Shown one piece after another: positions 15,531 to 22,892 of a stretch of 28,491 bases of DNA. Source of the stretch: JBJHAX01 sp050480705. GTDB lineage: Bacteria; Actinomycetota; Nitriliruptoria; Nitriliruptorales; Nitriliruptoraceae. The DNA lies in NCBI GenBank assembly GCA_050480705.1, contig JBJHAX010000026.1, positions 1-28,491 of the forward strand, read 5' to 3'. The position numbers and the translations under genes were made by a program. Below the pieces are notes generated by a model, which was not told the origin of the DNA, did no database searches, and was given only the letters and a program-made list of their open reading frames with translations. Each line of letters opens with the position of its first letter. Position 1 is the stretch's first letter.

Positions 15531-15555
15531 AAAGGCACGCTATACGCTGCCTTTT
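15531..15555 (+). terminator. Terminator-like inverted repeat with T-tract, or operator over a -10 box
   Basis: AAAGGCA (15531-15537) and TGCCTTT (15548-15554) are perfect inverted repeats with a 10-base loop, ending in TTTT. This resembles an intrinsic terminator. The loop contains TATACG (15541-15546), so the alternative is an operator covering a -10 box for the next gene, whose ATG is 38 bases downstream. I cannot decide between them. Confidence 0.4.
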
Positions 15556-15592
15556 GAGCAATGGTGACCGGGGGCAACCAAAGGATTGCGTC

Positions 15593-16444
15593 ATGGCAAG
15601 CGGAACGCCTCACGTCGGCGTCATGTATCCCGGGAACATGGGTGTCGCGATCGCGGCAGCGATTGCGCAGTCGGGCGCGCAGGTGAAGTGGCCCTCGAGT
15701 GGTCGCAGCCAGCAGACGATCGATCGAGCTGAAGCCGCCGGGCTCGAGAGTGTTGCGTCGCTCGATGAGATGCTCGGCGCGGTCAGTGTCGTCGTCAGCA
15801 TCTGCCCGCCGGATTCCGCGCTCGACGTCGCACAGTCGGTCGCGGACGTCGGATTCTCCGGCATGTACCTCGACGCCAACGCCGTGTCGCCGACGCTCAT
15901 GAACGACATCGCACAGGCGGTCTCGAAAGGTGGTAACGTCGAGGTCGTCGACGGGTCCATCCTCGGCCTGCCCCCGACGACCTCGGGCACGACGACGCTG
16001 TACCTGTCGGGTTCGAGCGCGAACGAAGCCGCCGGCCTGTTCGCCAAGAGCCTCTTTGGCACCGTGGTGCTCGGTGACGAGATCGGCAAGGCGTCGGCGA
16101 TGAAGATGGCCTACGCCGGCTACACGAAAGCCTCGTACGCCCTGGCGTCATGCTGTGTCGCCCTCGCGCAGGAGTTCGGCATCGCCGACGAGCTCTTCGC
16201 GGAATGGAATGCGCTGGAACCTGGGCTGGGGGACAGGGTCAAGGGCCGCATGCAGGAGTTCGGGCCGAAGGCGTGGCGGTTCATCGGCGAGATGGAGCTC
16301 GTGGCCGAAACCTTCGACTCCGTGGGGTTGCCACCGACGTTCCACCAGGCGGCCCGGGACGTGTTCGAACGGTGGGCGCCGTACAAGGGAACGGACGATC
16401 CGGCTGTCGAGGCGCTCGTCGAGTCGCTCGTCAACCCGACCTGA
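15593..16444 (+). CDS. 6PGDH/3-hydroxyisobutyrate dehydrogenase-like NAD(P)-binding dehydrogenase (DUF1932 type)
   Basis: A 283-aa beta-hydroxyacid-dehydrogenase-like protein. The N-terminal Rossmann domain starts PHVGVMYPGNMGVAIAAAI; the dinucleotide loop reads YPGNMG, so the first glycine of GxGxxG is replaced by tyrosine. VSICPPDSALDVAQSV and DANAVSP are typical of the subgroup. The catalytic-lysine region is ASAMKMAYAGYTKAS, with K171 the likely catalytic residue. The C-terminal all-helical domain resembles DUF1932. ATG at 15593 follows AAAGGA; the frame upstream is unconserved. The next gene is an aldehyde dehydrogenase, so oxidation of a hydroxymethyl group to aldehyde and then acid is a reasonable inference. 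Confidence 0.83.
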   Translation: MASGTPHVGVMYPGNMGVAIAAAIAQSGAQVKWPSSGRSQQTIDRAEAAGLESVASLDEMLGAVSVVVSICPPDSALDVAQSVADVGFSGMYLDANAVSPTLMNDIAQAVSKGGNVEVVDGSILGLPPTTSGTTTLYLSGSSANEAAGLFAKSLFGTVVLGDEIGKASAMKMAYAGYTKASYALASCCVALAQEFGIADELFAEWNALEPGLGDRVKGRMQEFGPKAWRFIGEMELVAETFDSVGLPPTFHQAARDVFERWAPYKGTDDPAVEALVESLVNPT

Positions 16445-16488
16445 CGTCGTCCCGTGAGGCCGGCGCTGTGCGTGGCGTCGGTAACGTG

Positions 16489-16521
16489 GGCACGTCGCGG
16501 GCAGCACCTGCACGACGTGCC
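16489..16521. promoter_or_regulatory. Long nested inverted repeat before the aldehyde dehydrogenase gene
   Basis: GGCACGTCG (16489-16497) and CGACGTGCC (16513-16521) are perfect 9-bp inverted repeats. The 15-base loop contains a second stem, GCAG-CAC-CTGC (16501-16511). The element lies in the 160-base gap before the ATG at 16605. It could be an RNA structure or an operator; its symmetry is the strongest in the module. Confidence 0.4.
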
Positions 16522-16604
16522 GGTCACGGCCACGCTCGAATCCGTTCGACGAACGGGCGGGATGCGTGACGCAGCAGGATCCGACAATCGCTTGGAGTGT
16601 CCAG

Positions 16605-18074
16605 ATGAATCAGTTGGCGCCATCGAACATCGTGGAACGCACGTACTCGATGATCATCGACGGGCAGCCGGTCCACGCGCTGTCGGGCGAGATGTTCGCC
16701 ACGATCGATCCCGCGACCGGACAGGTGATCGCCGAGGTCCCCCGAGGGTCGAAGGCCGACGTCGACCGTGCGGTTGAGGTGGCCGAGGCGGCGTTCAGGT
16801 CAGGTCCATGGCGCGACCTGAAGCCGTTCGAGCGAGGACGCATGGTCCACACGCTCGGCGAGATCCTGCTGAAGAATCTCGACGAGATGGCCGCGCTCGA
16901 GAGTCTGGATACCGGCAAGCCGCTTCGCCAGGCGACCACCGACATCCGCGTGTCGGCACGCTATCTGGAGTACTACGCGGGGCTGGCCGACAAGGTCGAG
17001 GGGACGCGGACGTCGCTGGGCGTCGGAAAGTTCGCCGCGTCGAGCCGCGAACCGTACGGCGTCGTCGGGATCATCGTCCCGTGGAACAGTCCGATCAATC
17101 AGGCGGCCCGGTCGCTCGCGCCCGCACTCGCCGGTGGCAACACCGCCGTGATCAAGCCAGCTGAGAACACCCCGTTGAGCGCGATCCGCCTGGCGGAGTT
17201 GGCCCTCGAAGCAGGTATTCCGCCCGGCGTCGTCAATGTCGTGACCGGCTACGGCGACGAGGCAGGCCACGCCCTCGCCGACCACCCGCTGGTCCAGAAG
17301 ATCTCGTTCACCGGATCGGTCGCGACGGGCATCCACGTGGCACGCGTCGCCGCGGAACGCATTGTTCCGTCGAGTCTGGAACTCGGAGGCAAGTCGGCGT
17401 GCCTCGTCTTCGAGGATGCGGACCTGTCCGCGGTCGTCGACAGCATGATCTCCACGGTGACGCAGAACGCCGGACAGGTCTGTTCGGCTGCGACCCGGGT
17501 CGTCGTCGAAGCGCCGGTCGTCGACACGCTGCTCGAGATGGCCAGCGAGCGGATGGCGTCGCTGACGGTCGGTCACGGCCTGACCGACCCGATGCTCGGC
17601 CCGGTTGTCTCCGAGCCCCAGATGAACCGCATCCTCGACCTGATCAGCCACGGCCAGGGCGAAGGAGCCCGCGTGGTGACGGGAGGCGGACGCTTCGACG
17701 ACCCCGAACTCGCGTCAGGGTTCTTCGTCGAGCCCACGGTGCTGCGTGATGTCGCGGAAGACATGCGTGTCGCGCAGGAGGAGATCTTCGGCCCGGTCAT
17801 CTCGACGCTGTCCTTCTCGTCGGAAGACGAAGCCATCGCCATCGCCAACGGCACCGAGTACGGCCTGGCTGCCGGGGTCTACACGAAGGACTTTTCCCGG
17901 GCCATGCGTGTGTCGGAGTCGCTGGAAGCAGGCCAGGTATTCGTCAACGAATACCTTTCCGGGGGTGTCGAGACCCCCTTCGGCGGCTACAAGAAGAGCG
18001 GTTGGGGTCGCGAGAAGGGGCTGGAAGCCATCCGCGACTACACGCAGCTGAGGACGGTCATCTACAGCTTCTGA
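16605..18074 (+). CDS. Aldehyde dehydrogenase (NAD(P)-dependent)
   Basis: Oxidises an aldehyde to the carboxylic acid with NAD(P). The 489-aa protein is a standard ALDH-superfamily member: IIVPWNSP with N161, KPAENTPLSA with K184, FTGSVATG in the coenzyme site, LELGGKSACLVFEDADL with the general base E259, and GQVCSAATR with the nucleophile C293. EEIFGPV and FGGYKKSGWGREKGLEA close the protein as usual. I chose ATG at 16605, preceded by GGAG at 7 bases; GTG at 16566 is in frame but has a weak ribosome site. It may take the aldehyde from the ThDP decarboxylase or from the dehydrogenase just upstream. Confidence 0.95.
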   Translation: MNQLAPSNIVERTYSMIIDGQPVHALSGEMFATIDPATGQVIAEVPRGSKADVDRAVEVAEAAFRSGPWRDLKPFERGRMVHTLGEILLKNLDEMAALESLDTGKPLRQATTDIRVSARYLEYYAGLADKVEGTRTSLGVGKFAASSREPYGVVGIIVPWNSPINQAARSLAPALAGGNTAVIKPAENTPLSAIRLAELALEAGIPPGVVNVVTGYGDEAGHALADHPLVQKISFTGSVATGIHVARVAAERIVPSSLELGGKSACLVFEDADLSAVVDSMISTVTQNAGQVCSAATRVVVEAPVVDTLLEMASERMASLTVGHGLTDPMLGPVVSEPQMNRILDLISHGQGEGARVVTGGGRFDDPELASGFFVEPTVLRDVAEDMRVAQEEIFGPVISTLSFSSEDEAIAIANGTEYGLAAGVYTKDFSRAMRVSESLEAGQVFVNEYLSGGVETPFGGYKKSGWGREKGLEAIRDYTQLRTVIYSF

Positions 18075-18082
18075 GCAACGCC

Positions 18083-18103
18083 GGCGCCCGTGCCGCGGGT
18101 GCC
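18083..18103 (+). terminator. Hairpin after the aldehyde dehydrogenase gene
   Basis: GGCGCCCG (18083-18090) and CGGGTGCC (18096-18103) pair over 8 bp with one G-U pair and a 5-base loop, starting 8 bases after the stop. No U-run follows. It is a possible terminator or mRNA 3'-end stabiliser. Confidence 0.35.
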
Positions 18104-18252
18104 GCGCTGCGACCCGCCCCGGCTGCGTGACGGACACGTCAGGCAGCCGCAGGCAGCCGGACTGCGTTGGGTGCGTCGGTTCCTTCCAGCGCCTCCGCAA
18201 CGGGTTCCACCCGCCCGAGCTCGGCGCGTCGTCGCCGTCTCCAGATCCAAGG

Positions 18253-19449
18253 ATGCGTCGAGTGGCCAGGAGCTCCGGGTTCGGAACGGCGCATGCGCTC
18301 ACCGTCGCGACCATGGCGACGATCGTCTGCGTGTTGCCGAACTATCTGACCGGTGCGCTGGCAACGCAGATGATGGACGAACTCGTCTTCACGGCGACGG
18401 GCCTGGGCATCGCGGTCGGCGCGTTCCGTGTCGGAGGCGCGATCTCTTCGTGGTATCTGGGTGGATTGGCTGATCGGCTCGGTGCGACCCGATCGTTGCG
18501 ACTCGGGGTGCTCGCGGCAGCGATTCCAGCGCTTGCCATCGGCACGACGGTGAACCGCTGGGGAACGCTGGTCGTCACCCTGTTCGTCGCGGGCGTCGGC
18601 CAAGTCCTGGCGCAGCCGGCTGCCAACCGCCTCCTGGTCAACAGGATCCGGCCGGAACGGCAAGGCGCGGCCTTCGGCATCAAGCAGTCCGCACCCCCTG
18701 CGGCGACGATGCTCGCGGGGGTGAGCGTCCCCGCGGTCGCACTCACGATCGGGTGGCGTTGGGCGTTCATCCTCGCGAGCATCCTGTCGCTGGTTGTCAT
18801 CGCGATGATCGGGCGGCGTCCAGCATCGAGCCCGGCGACGCAGGCAGCTCGCAAGCCCGACGGCGAACGGCCGCCACGGCGGACCATCATCATCCTGTTG
18901 ATGGGATTCGGGTTCGGGACCATGGCGAGCAATTCGGTGGCCCCGTTCTACGTCGTCGCGGCCGTGCGATCCGGCACGGCAAGCGACGTTGCCGGCATCC
19001 TGCTGTCCGTGGCGAGCCTCGCGGCCATCCTGACGCGTCTCGCCGCCGGGGTCCTCTCCGATCGCCTGTTCTCGGGGCATCTGCGGATATGCGCGGGGTT
19101 GCTTGCGTTCGGCGCTATCGGCCTGGTCCTGCTGTCGTCGGGCGAACAGCTGTGGATGGCGATCGGCCTCGTCATCGCGCTGTCGGGAACCTGGGGCTTC
19201 AACGGCGTCTTCTGGTACGCCCTCGTGAAGCACTACCCGAAGTCGCCAGGTGCCGTCACGGGTGTGGTGTCGCCCGGCGGATTGACCGGAGGGGTGATCG
19301 GGCCGATCGGCTTCGGCTTCATCGCCGAGGGGCTCGGCTACCAGTACGCATGGATCATGACGTCGGTCGTGGCGGTCGCCGCTGCGACGATGATGGTGCT
19401 CGGTTCTCGGCGTCTCGCTGCCGACCGCGCCGAGCAGCTGGATCCCTAG
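18253..19449 (+). CDS. Major facilitator superfamily transporter
   Basis: Membrane transporter of about 398 aa with roughly twelve hydrophobic segments in two halves, joined by a polar loop near residues 180-205 (RRPASSPATQAARKPDGERP). Between the second and third helices, GGLADRLGATRS (70-81) is the MFS motif A. ATG at 18253 begins directly before the first helix. A GTG at 18127 is in frame but would add 42 polar residues; neither has a clear ribosome site, so the start is uncertain. It lies among the catabolic genes on the same strand and is the likely importer for the substrate, possibly an organic acid. The specificity cannot be read from the sequence. Confidence 0.87.
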   Translation: MRRVARSSGFGTAHALTVATMATIVCVLPNYLTGALATQMMDELVFTATGLGIAVGAFRVGGAISSWYLGGLADRLGATRSLRLGVLAAAIPALAIGTTVNRWGTLVVTLFVAGVGQVLAQPAANRLLVNRIRPERQGAAFGIKQSAPPAATMLAGVSVPAVALTIGWRWAFILASILSLVVIAMIGRRPASSPATQAARKPDGERPPRRTIIILLMGFGFGTMASNSVAPFYVVAAVRSGTASDVAGILLSVASLAAILTRLAAGVLSDRLFSGHLRICAGLLAFGAIGLVLLSSGEQLWMAIGLVIALSGTWGFNGVFWYALVKHYPKSPGAVTGVVSPGGLTGGVIGPIGFGFIAEGLGYQYAWIMTSVVAVAAATMMVLGSRRLAADRAEQLDP

Positions 19450-19732
19450 CGACGGACGAGGCGGCGCAGTAGATGCGCGTGCCGATTGCCGTCGGGGCGC
19501 TTCGCTCGCTGCTCCGACACGACGAGTCGCGCGGAGGGCGCCGCTGCCCGCCGGGCTATCATGCCGAATCCAGCCGCGACGGCGGGCGGTTGTCGTCAGC
19601 ACGACCACGTGTTTCGCGACGGCAACGCCTCCCGACGACCTCGAGCGGCGGTGGTAGCAGGGAACGAGGCACGGTCATGGGTTCTGACCGTCGCGGCCCG
19701 GGTCCCGACGAGCGCACACGGATGGGTGGCAG

Positions 19733-20791
19733 ATGAAACGGATTGCGGTGTTCGGCGCGGGCGCGATCGGCGGCACCATCGCTGCCTACCTGGCGCGCGG
19801 AGGCCGGACCGTCACGCTCATCGATGCGTGGGAGGACCAGATTCGCCACATCGCCGCGCACGGGTTGACCGTTCGTGCCGACGGCGAGACGTTCACCGTG
19901 CCCATGACGGCCTGCCACATCGAGGAGGTCGGCGAGCTGCCCGACCCGATCGACGTTCTCGTCATCGCAACCAAGGCCTATGACACGGTCCGTGCCTACG
20001 AGATCGCACGAGGGCAACTGGCTGACGGCAGTGTCATCATCAGCGCCCAGAACGGCATCGTCGAAGAGAAGCTGCGTGACATGGCATCGACGGCGGGCGT
20101 CGTCGGATGCGCTGTTCTGTTCGCGGGCGAGTCCACGCAGCTCGGCGAAGTCGTCCGTCGTTCGCCGATGACGTGGCCGTCGCTGGCGATCGGCGAACTC
20201 GACGGGACCGTGTCGGATCGCATCCGTGCGCTCCACGATGCGCTGTCACCACTGGGCAAGATCGAGGTCACCGACAACATCATGGGCAAGCTGTGGGCCA
20301 AGCTCGCCGTCAACGCGATGTCGAACGGGACCTGTGCCGTGACCCTGGCGACGTCCGGCCAGGTATGGGGCGACGACGAGTTCGCACCGATCTCGGTGGC
20401 GCTCGCCTCCGAGACGGCGTACGTCGCGTCGGAATGCGGCGTGCACATGGAACCCGTGTTCGGCCACGTCGCCCAGCAGCTGCTCGTCGAGGCCTACCGG
20501 GGCGATGCCGAGGCGATCGACGAAGCCGCCAGGTCGTTCAGGAAGGTCGCGCAGATCCGCGCGAGCGAGCGTGACAACAAGCCGTCGATGCTTCAGGACG
20601 TCCTCAAGGGCCGCAAGACCGAGATCGACGACATCAACGGCTACATCGTGCAGCGTGGCGCATCGGTCGGCGTCGCCACACCGGCGAACGCACGACTCAT
20701 CGAACTCGTCCACGAGGTCGAACGAGGCATCCGCGAGCCCGGCCCACACAACATTGCCGAGCTGGCCCGCACGGTCCGCGACGCCGTCTGA
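19733..20791 (+). CDS. Ketopantoate reductase family (ApbA/PanE-like) dehydrogenase
   Basis: NADPH-dependent 2-oxo to 2-hydroxy acid reductase family. The 352-aa protein begins with the Rossmann motif FGAGAIGG (G8, G10, G13). The C-terminal domain has GKLWAKLAVNAMSNG, where K190 is the likely catalytic lysine and N194 a substrate ligand, and SMLQDVLKGRKTEIDDING, with S285 and E297 in the ketopantoate-binding positions. It is longer than E. coli PanE (about 300 aa). Many catabolic clusters contain PanE paralogues acting on other branched 2-oxo acids, so pantothenate synthesis is not certain here. A -10-like TATCAT (19557-19562) lies in the 283-base gap upstream, without a good -35 box. Confidence 0.88.
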   Translation: MKRIAVFGAGAIGGTIAAYLARGGRTVTLIDAWEDQIRHIAAHGLTVRADGETFTVPMTACHIEEVGELPDPIDVLVIATKAYDTVRAYEIARGQLADGSVIISAQNGIVEEKLRDMASTAGVVGCAVLFAGESTQLGEVVRRSPMTWPSLAIGELDGTVSDRIRALHDALSPLGKIEVTDNIMGKLWAKLAVNAMSNGTCAVTLATSGQVWGDDEFAPISVALASETAYVASECGVHMEPVFGHVAQQLLVEAYRGDAEAIDEAARSFRKVAQIRASERDNKPSMLQDVLKGRKTEIDDINGYIVQRGASVGVATPANARLIELVHEVERGIREPGPHNIAELARTVRDAV

Positions 20792-20881
20792 CCGATCAAA
20801 CGGCGACGTGTCACGCCGACGGTGCCGCGACGCGGACGAACTCAGCCCGCCATCGGCCCCCGACGCTGCTGCCGCGTGCGG

Positions 20882-21400
20882 CTACGAGGTTTCGGCGAGG
20901 CGGTGACGGACGACCGAGGGGATGCCGCCTGCGTCGAGAATGCCCATGACGGTCGGCGGGAACGGCGACACCGACTGGCTCGCGCCTGACGCCGGGTTGC
21001 GCACCTCCCACGCCGAGGTGTCGATCTCGATCGTGTCGCCCTCGTCGAACATGTCGAGGATGCCGTCGACCTGCAGCGCGGGCATCCCTGCGGCGATGGC
21101 GTTGCGGAAGTAGAGGCGCGCCAACGACTGCGCGAGAATCGCCTTGACCCCCCAGGACTGCACGACACGGATCGCTTCGACACGATGCGACCCGCAGCCG
21201 AAGTTCTTCCCTGCGATGAGGATGTCGCCCGGCTGAACGAGATGCTCCAGTCCGGGTCGGATCGCTTCGAAGGCGTGCGGGCTGAGAGGAGCCATGCTCC
21301 CCTGCGCCCGCGCCTCGTACAACCACTGCGTCGGCGCGATGATGTCGGTGCTCACGTCATCGGCGTCGATCCTGATGGCGCGACCGGAGAATCCGTTCAT
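20882..21400 (-). CDS. Aconitase-superfamily small subunit (LeuD-like) with altered active-site motif
   Basis: Swivel-domain subunit (172 aa) of a two-subunit dehydratase/isomerase like isopropylmalate isomerase. The start DADDVSTDIIAP corresponds to the NVDTDQIIP segment of LeuD. The substrate-loop residues after it read TQWLYE. The core motif is GKNFGCGSHRVEA (64-76), where most relatives have GxNFGCGSSREHA: S71 and R73 are kept, but the second serine is H72 and the EH pair is VE. This suggests a substrate other than isopropylmalate. ATG at 21400 directly follows the TGA of the large-subunit gene, with GGGAGG 8 bases upstream, so the two are translationally coupled. Confidence 0.87.
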   Translation of the reverse strand: MNGFSGRAIRIDADDVSTDIIAPTQWLYEARAQGSMAPLSPHAFEAIRPGLEHLVQPGDILIAGKNFGCGSHRVEAIRVVQSWGVKAILAQSLARLYFRNAIAAGMPALQVDGILDMFDEGDTIEIDTSAWEVRNPASGASQSVSPFPPTVMGILDAGGIPSVVRHRLAETS

Positions 21401-22690
21401 TCAGTAGACCTCCCGCGGGTCAGCAATGGAACCCTCGACCGCCGACAGCGCCACGGTCGCAGGACTCGCGAGGTACACGTACGACTCGGGGCTGCCCATC
21501 CGGCCCTGGTAGTTGCGTGTCGTCGACGTCAAGCAGACCTCGCCTGCAGCGAGATGGCCGCGCATGCCGATGCACACGGCGCATCCCGGATCGAGGAACT
21601 GCCCTCCTGCGTCGAGGATGGTCCCCACGTGCCCGGCTTCGACCGATTCCTTGTAGATCTTGTTGGATGCCGGTGAGACGATCAGGCGCACGCCGTCGGC
21701 GACCCGTCGTCCTTCGACGACTCTGGCCACGGCTTCGATGTCCTCGAGCCGCCCGTTCGCGCACGAACCGACGACGGCCTGGTCGATCGATGTTCCGAGC
21801 AGTTCCGTGACCGGGACGACGTTGTCGAAGGCGTGGGGGGCAGCAACCTGCGGAGGCAGATCCGTGATGTCGATGTCGATGCGTTGCGCGTACGCCGCGT
21901 CAGGATCGGGGGAGACGGGATCGCTCGCATCCGGTATTGCTGCGTTGCGCACCGAATCCAGGTACTCCAGGGTGACGTCGTCGGTCTGGAACATCGCGAA
22001 CTTCGCCCCGACCTCGATGCCGTGGTCGGCGAGGGTGAAGCGGTTGTCCATCGACAGGCTGGCGACACCGTCGCCGACGAATTCGAGGGACTTGTAGAGC
22101 GCGAAGTCCGCGCCGAGCTGACCGGCCAGGTAGAGGATGATGTCTTTGCCGACGGGCCAGCCGGGACCGGAGCCCGTGAGGTTCACCTCGATGCTTTCGG
22201 GCACCATGAACCACAGCTCGCCGAATGTGAGGGCGAACGCGAGATCCATTTCGCCGATGCCCGTTCCGGCGCAGTTGAGCGCGCCGTACATGCAGGCATG
22301 CGAGTCCGATCCGATGACGAGCTGGCCCGGCTGGATGTAGCCGTGGTCGGCCATCATCTGATGGCAGATGCCGGTCGTCGTGTCGTGGAAGAACGGAAGC
22401 TCCAAGCGCTTCGCGAGCTCGCGGACTTCCTGGGCGCGGCGAGCTCCGCCGATCTGCGTCGGCGGCTGCACGTGCTCGAGCATCAAGAAGACCTTCGCGG
22501 GGTCCCAGACGGTGTCGAGCCCTTTGGGCAGGCCGGAGTCGATCAGGTGCTGATGCACGTCGACGAGTGACTCGTAGGCCATGACCCCGTCGATCTTGCA
22601 GTCGAGATACTCGCCGGGGCGTGCGGTCTGGCGGCCAGCGGCTCGCGCGAGCACTTTCTCCGCCATGGTCAGGCCGGCTTGCTGCGGCAT
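21401..22690 (-). CDS. Aconitase-superfamily large subunit (LeuC-like, 4Fe-4S dehydratase)
   Basis: Catalytic 4Fe-4S subunit (429 aa) of a hydro-lyase that moves or removes a hydroxyl group in a hydroxy-di- or tri-carboxylic acid. The cluster cysteines are C310 (VVGSCANGR), C370 and C373 (DPGCAVCIGMRG). The IGSDSHACMYGAL segment has the active-site D129 and H131. TMAEKVLARAAG starts the family core. The length matches the short archaeal-type LeuC/HacA branch. GGAGG lies 6 bases before ATG 22690. A true leucine operon would have leuB or leuA near; here neighbours are catabolic, so citraconate, dimethylmalate or another analogue is as likely as isopropylmalate. Confidence 0.92.
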   Translation of the reverse strand: MPQQAGLTMAEKVLARAAGRQTARPGEYLDCKIDGVMAYESLVDVHQHLIDSGLPKGLDTVWDPAKVFLMLEHVQPPTQIGGARRAQEVRELAKRLELPFFHDTTTGICHQMMADHGYIQPGQLVIGSDSHACMYGALNCAGTGIGEMDLAFALTFGELWFMVPESIEVNLTGSGPGWPVGKDIILYLAGQLGADFALYKSLEFVGDGVASLSMDNRFTLADHGIEVGAKFAMFQTDDVTLEYLDSVRNAAIPDASDPVSPDPDAAYAQRIDIDITDLPPQVAAPHAFDNVVPVTELLGTSIDQAVVGSCANGRLEDIEAVARVVEGRRVADGVRLIVSPASNKIYKESVEAGHVGTILDAGGQFLDPGCAVCIGMRGHLAAGEVCLTSTTRNYQGRMGSPESYVYLASPATVALSAVEGSIADPREVY

Positions 22691-22892
22691 CGAAAGCCTC
22701 CAGGACGTCGTGGACGGGCCGATGTGGCCGACGTGACGAGGCTACACGCTGTCGCTGCAGCGCCTTGTCCCGAGCCCGGCCGGGTCGTGGCTGCAGCGTG
22801 GTCCGCGACGCGATGTGCGGCCTCGTGTCACGGGTCAGGGCGCCACGGGCAGTGCGCTATCGTGCCGAAACTGGTCCGATGCGAAAGGTCCC
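22691..22892. promoter_or_regulatory. Divergent promoter spacer
   Basis: A 202-base gap between the leftward LeuC/LeuD-like operon and the rightward FAD/Fe-S gene must hold both promoters. TATCGT (22858-22863) is a rightward -10 candidate with a poor -35 box. No clear palindrome is seen. Confidence 0.3.
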
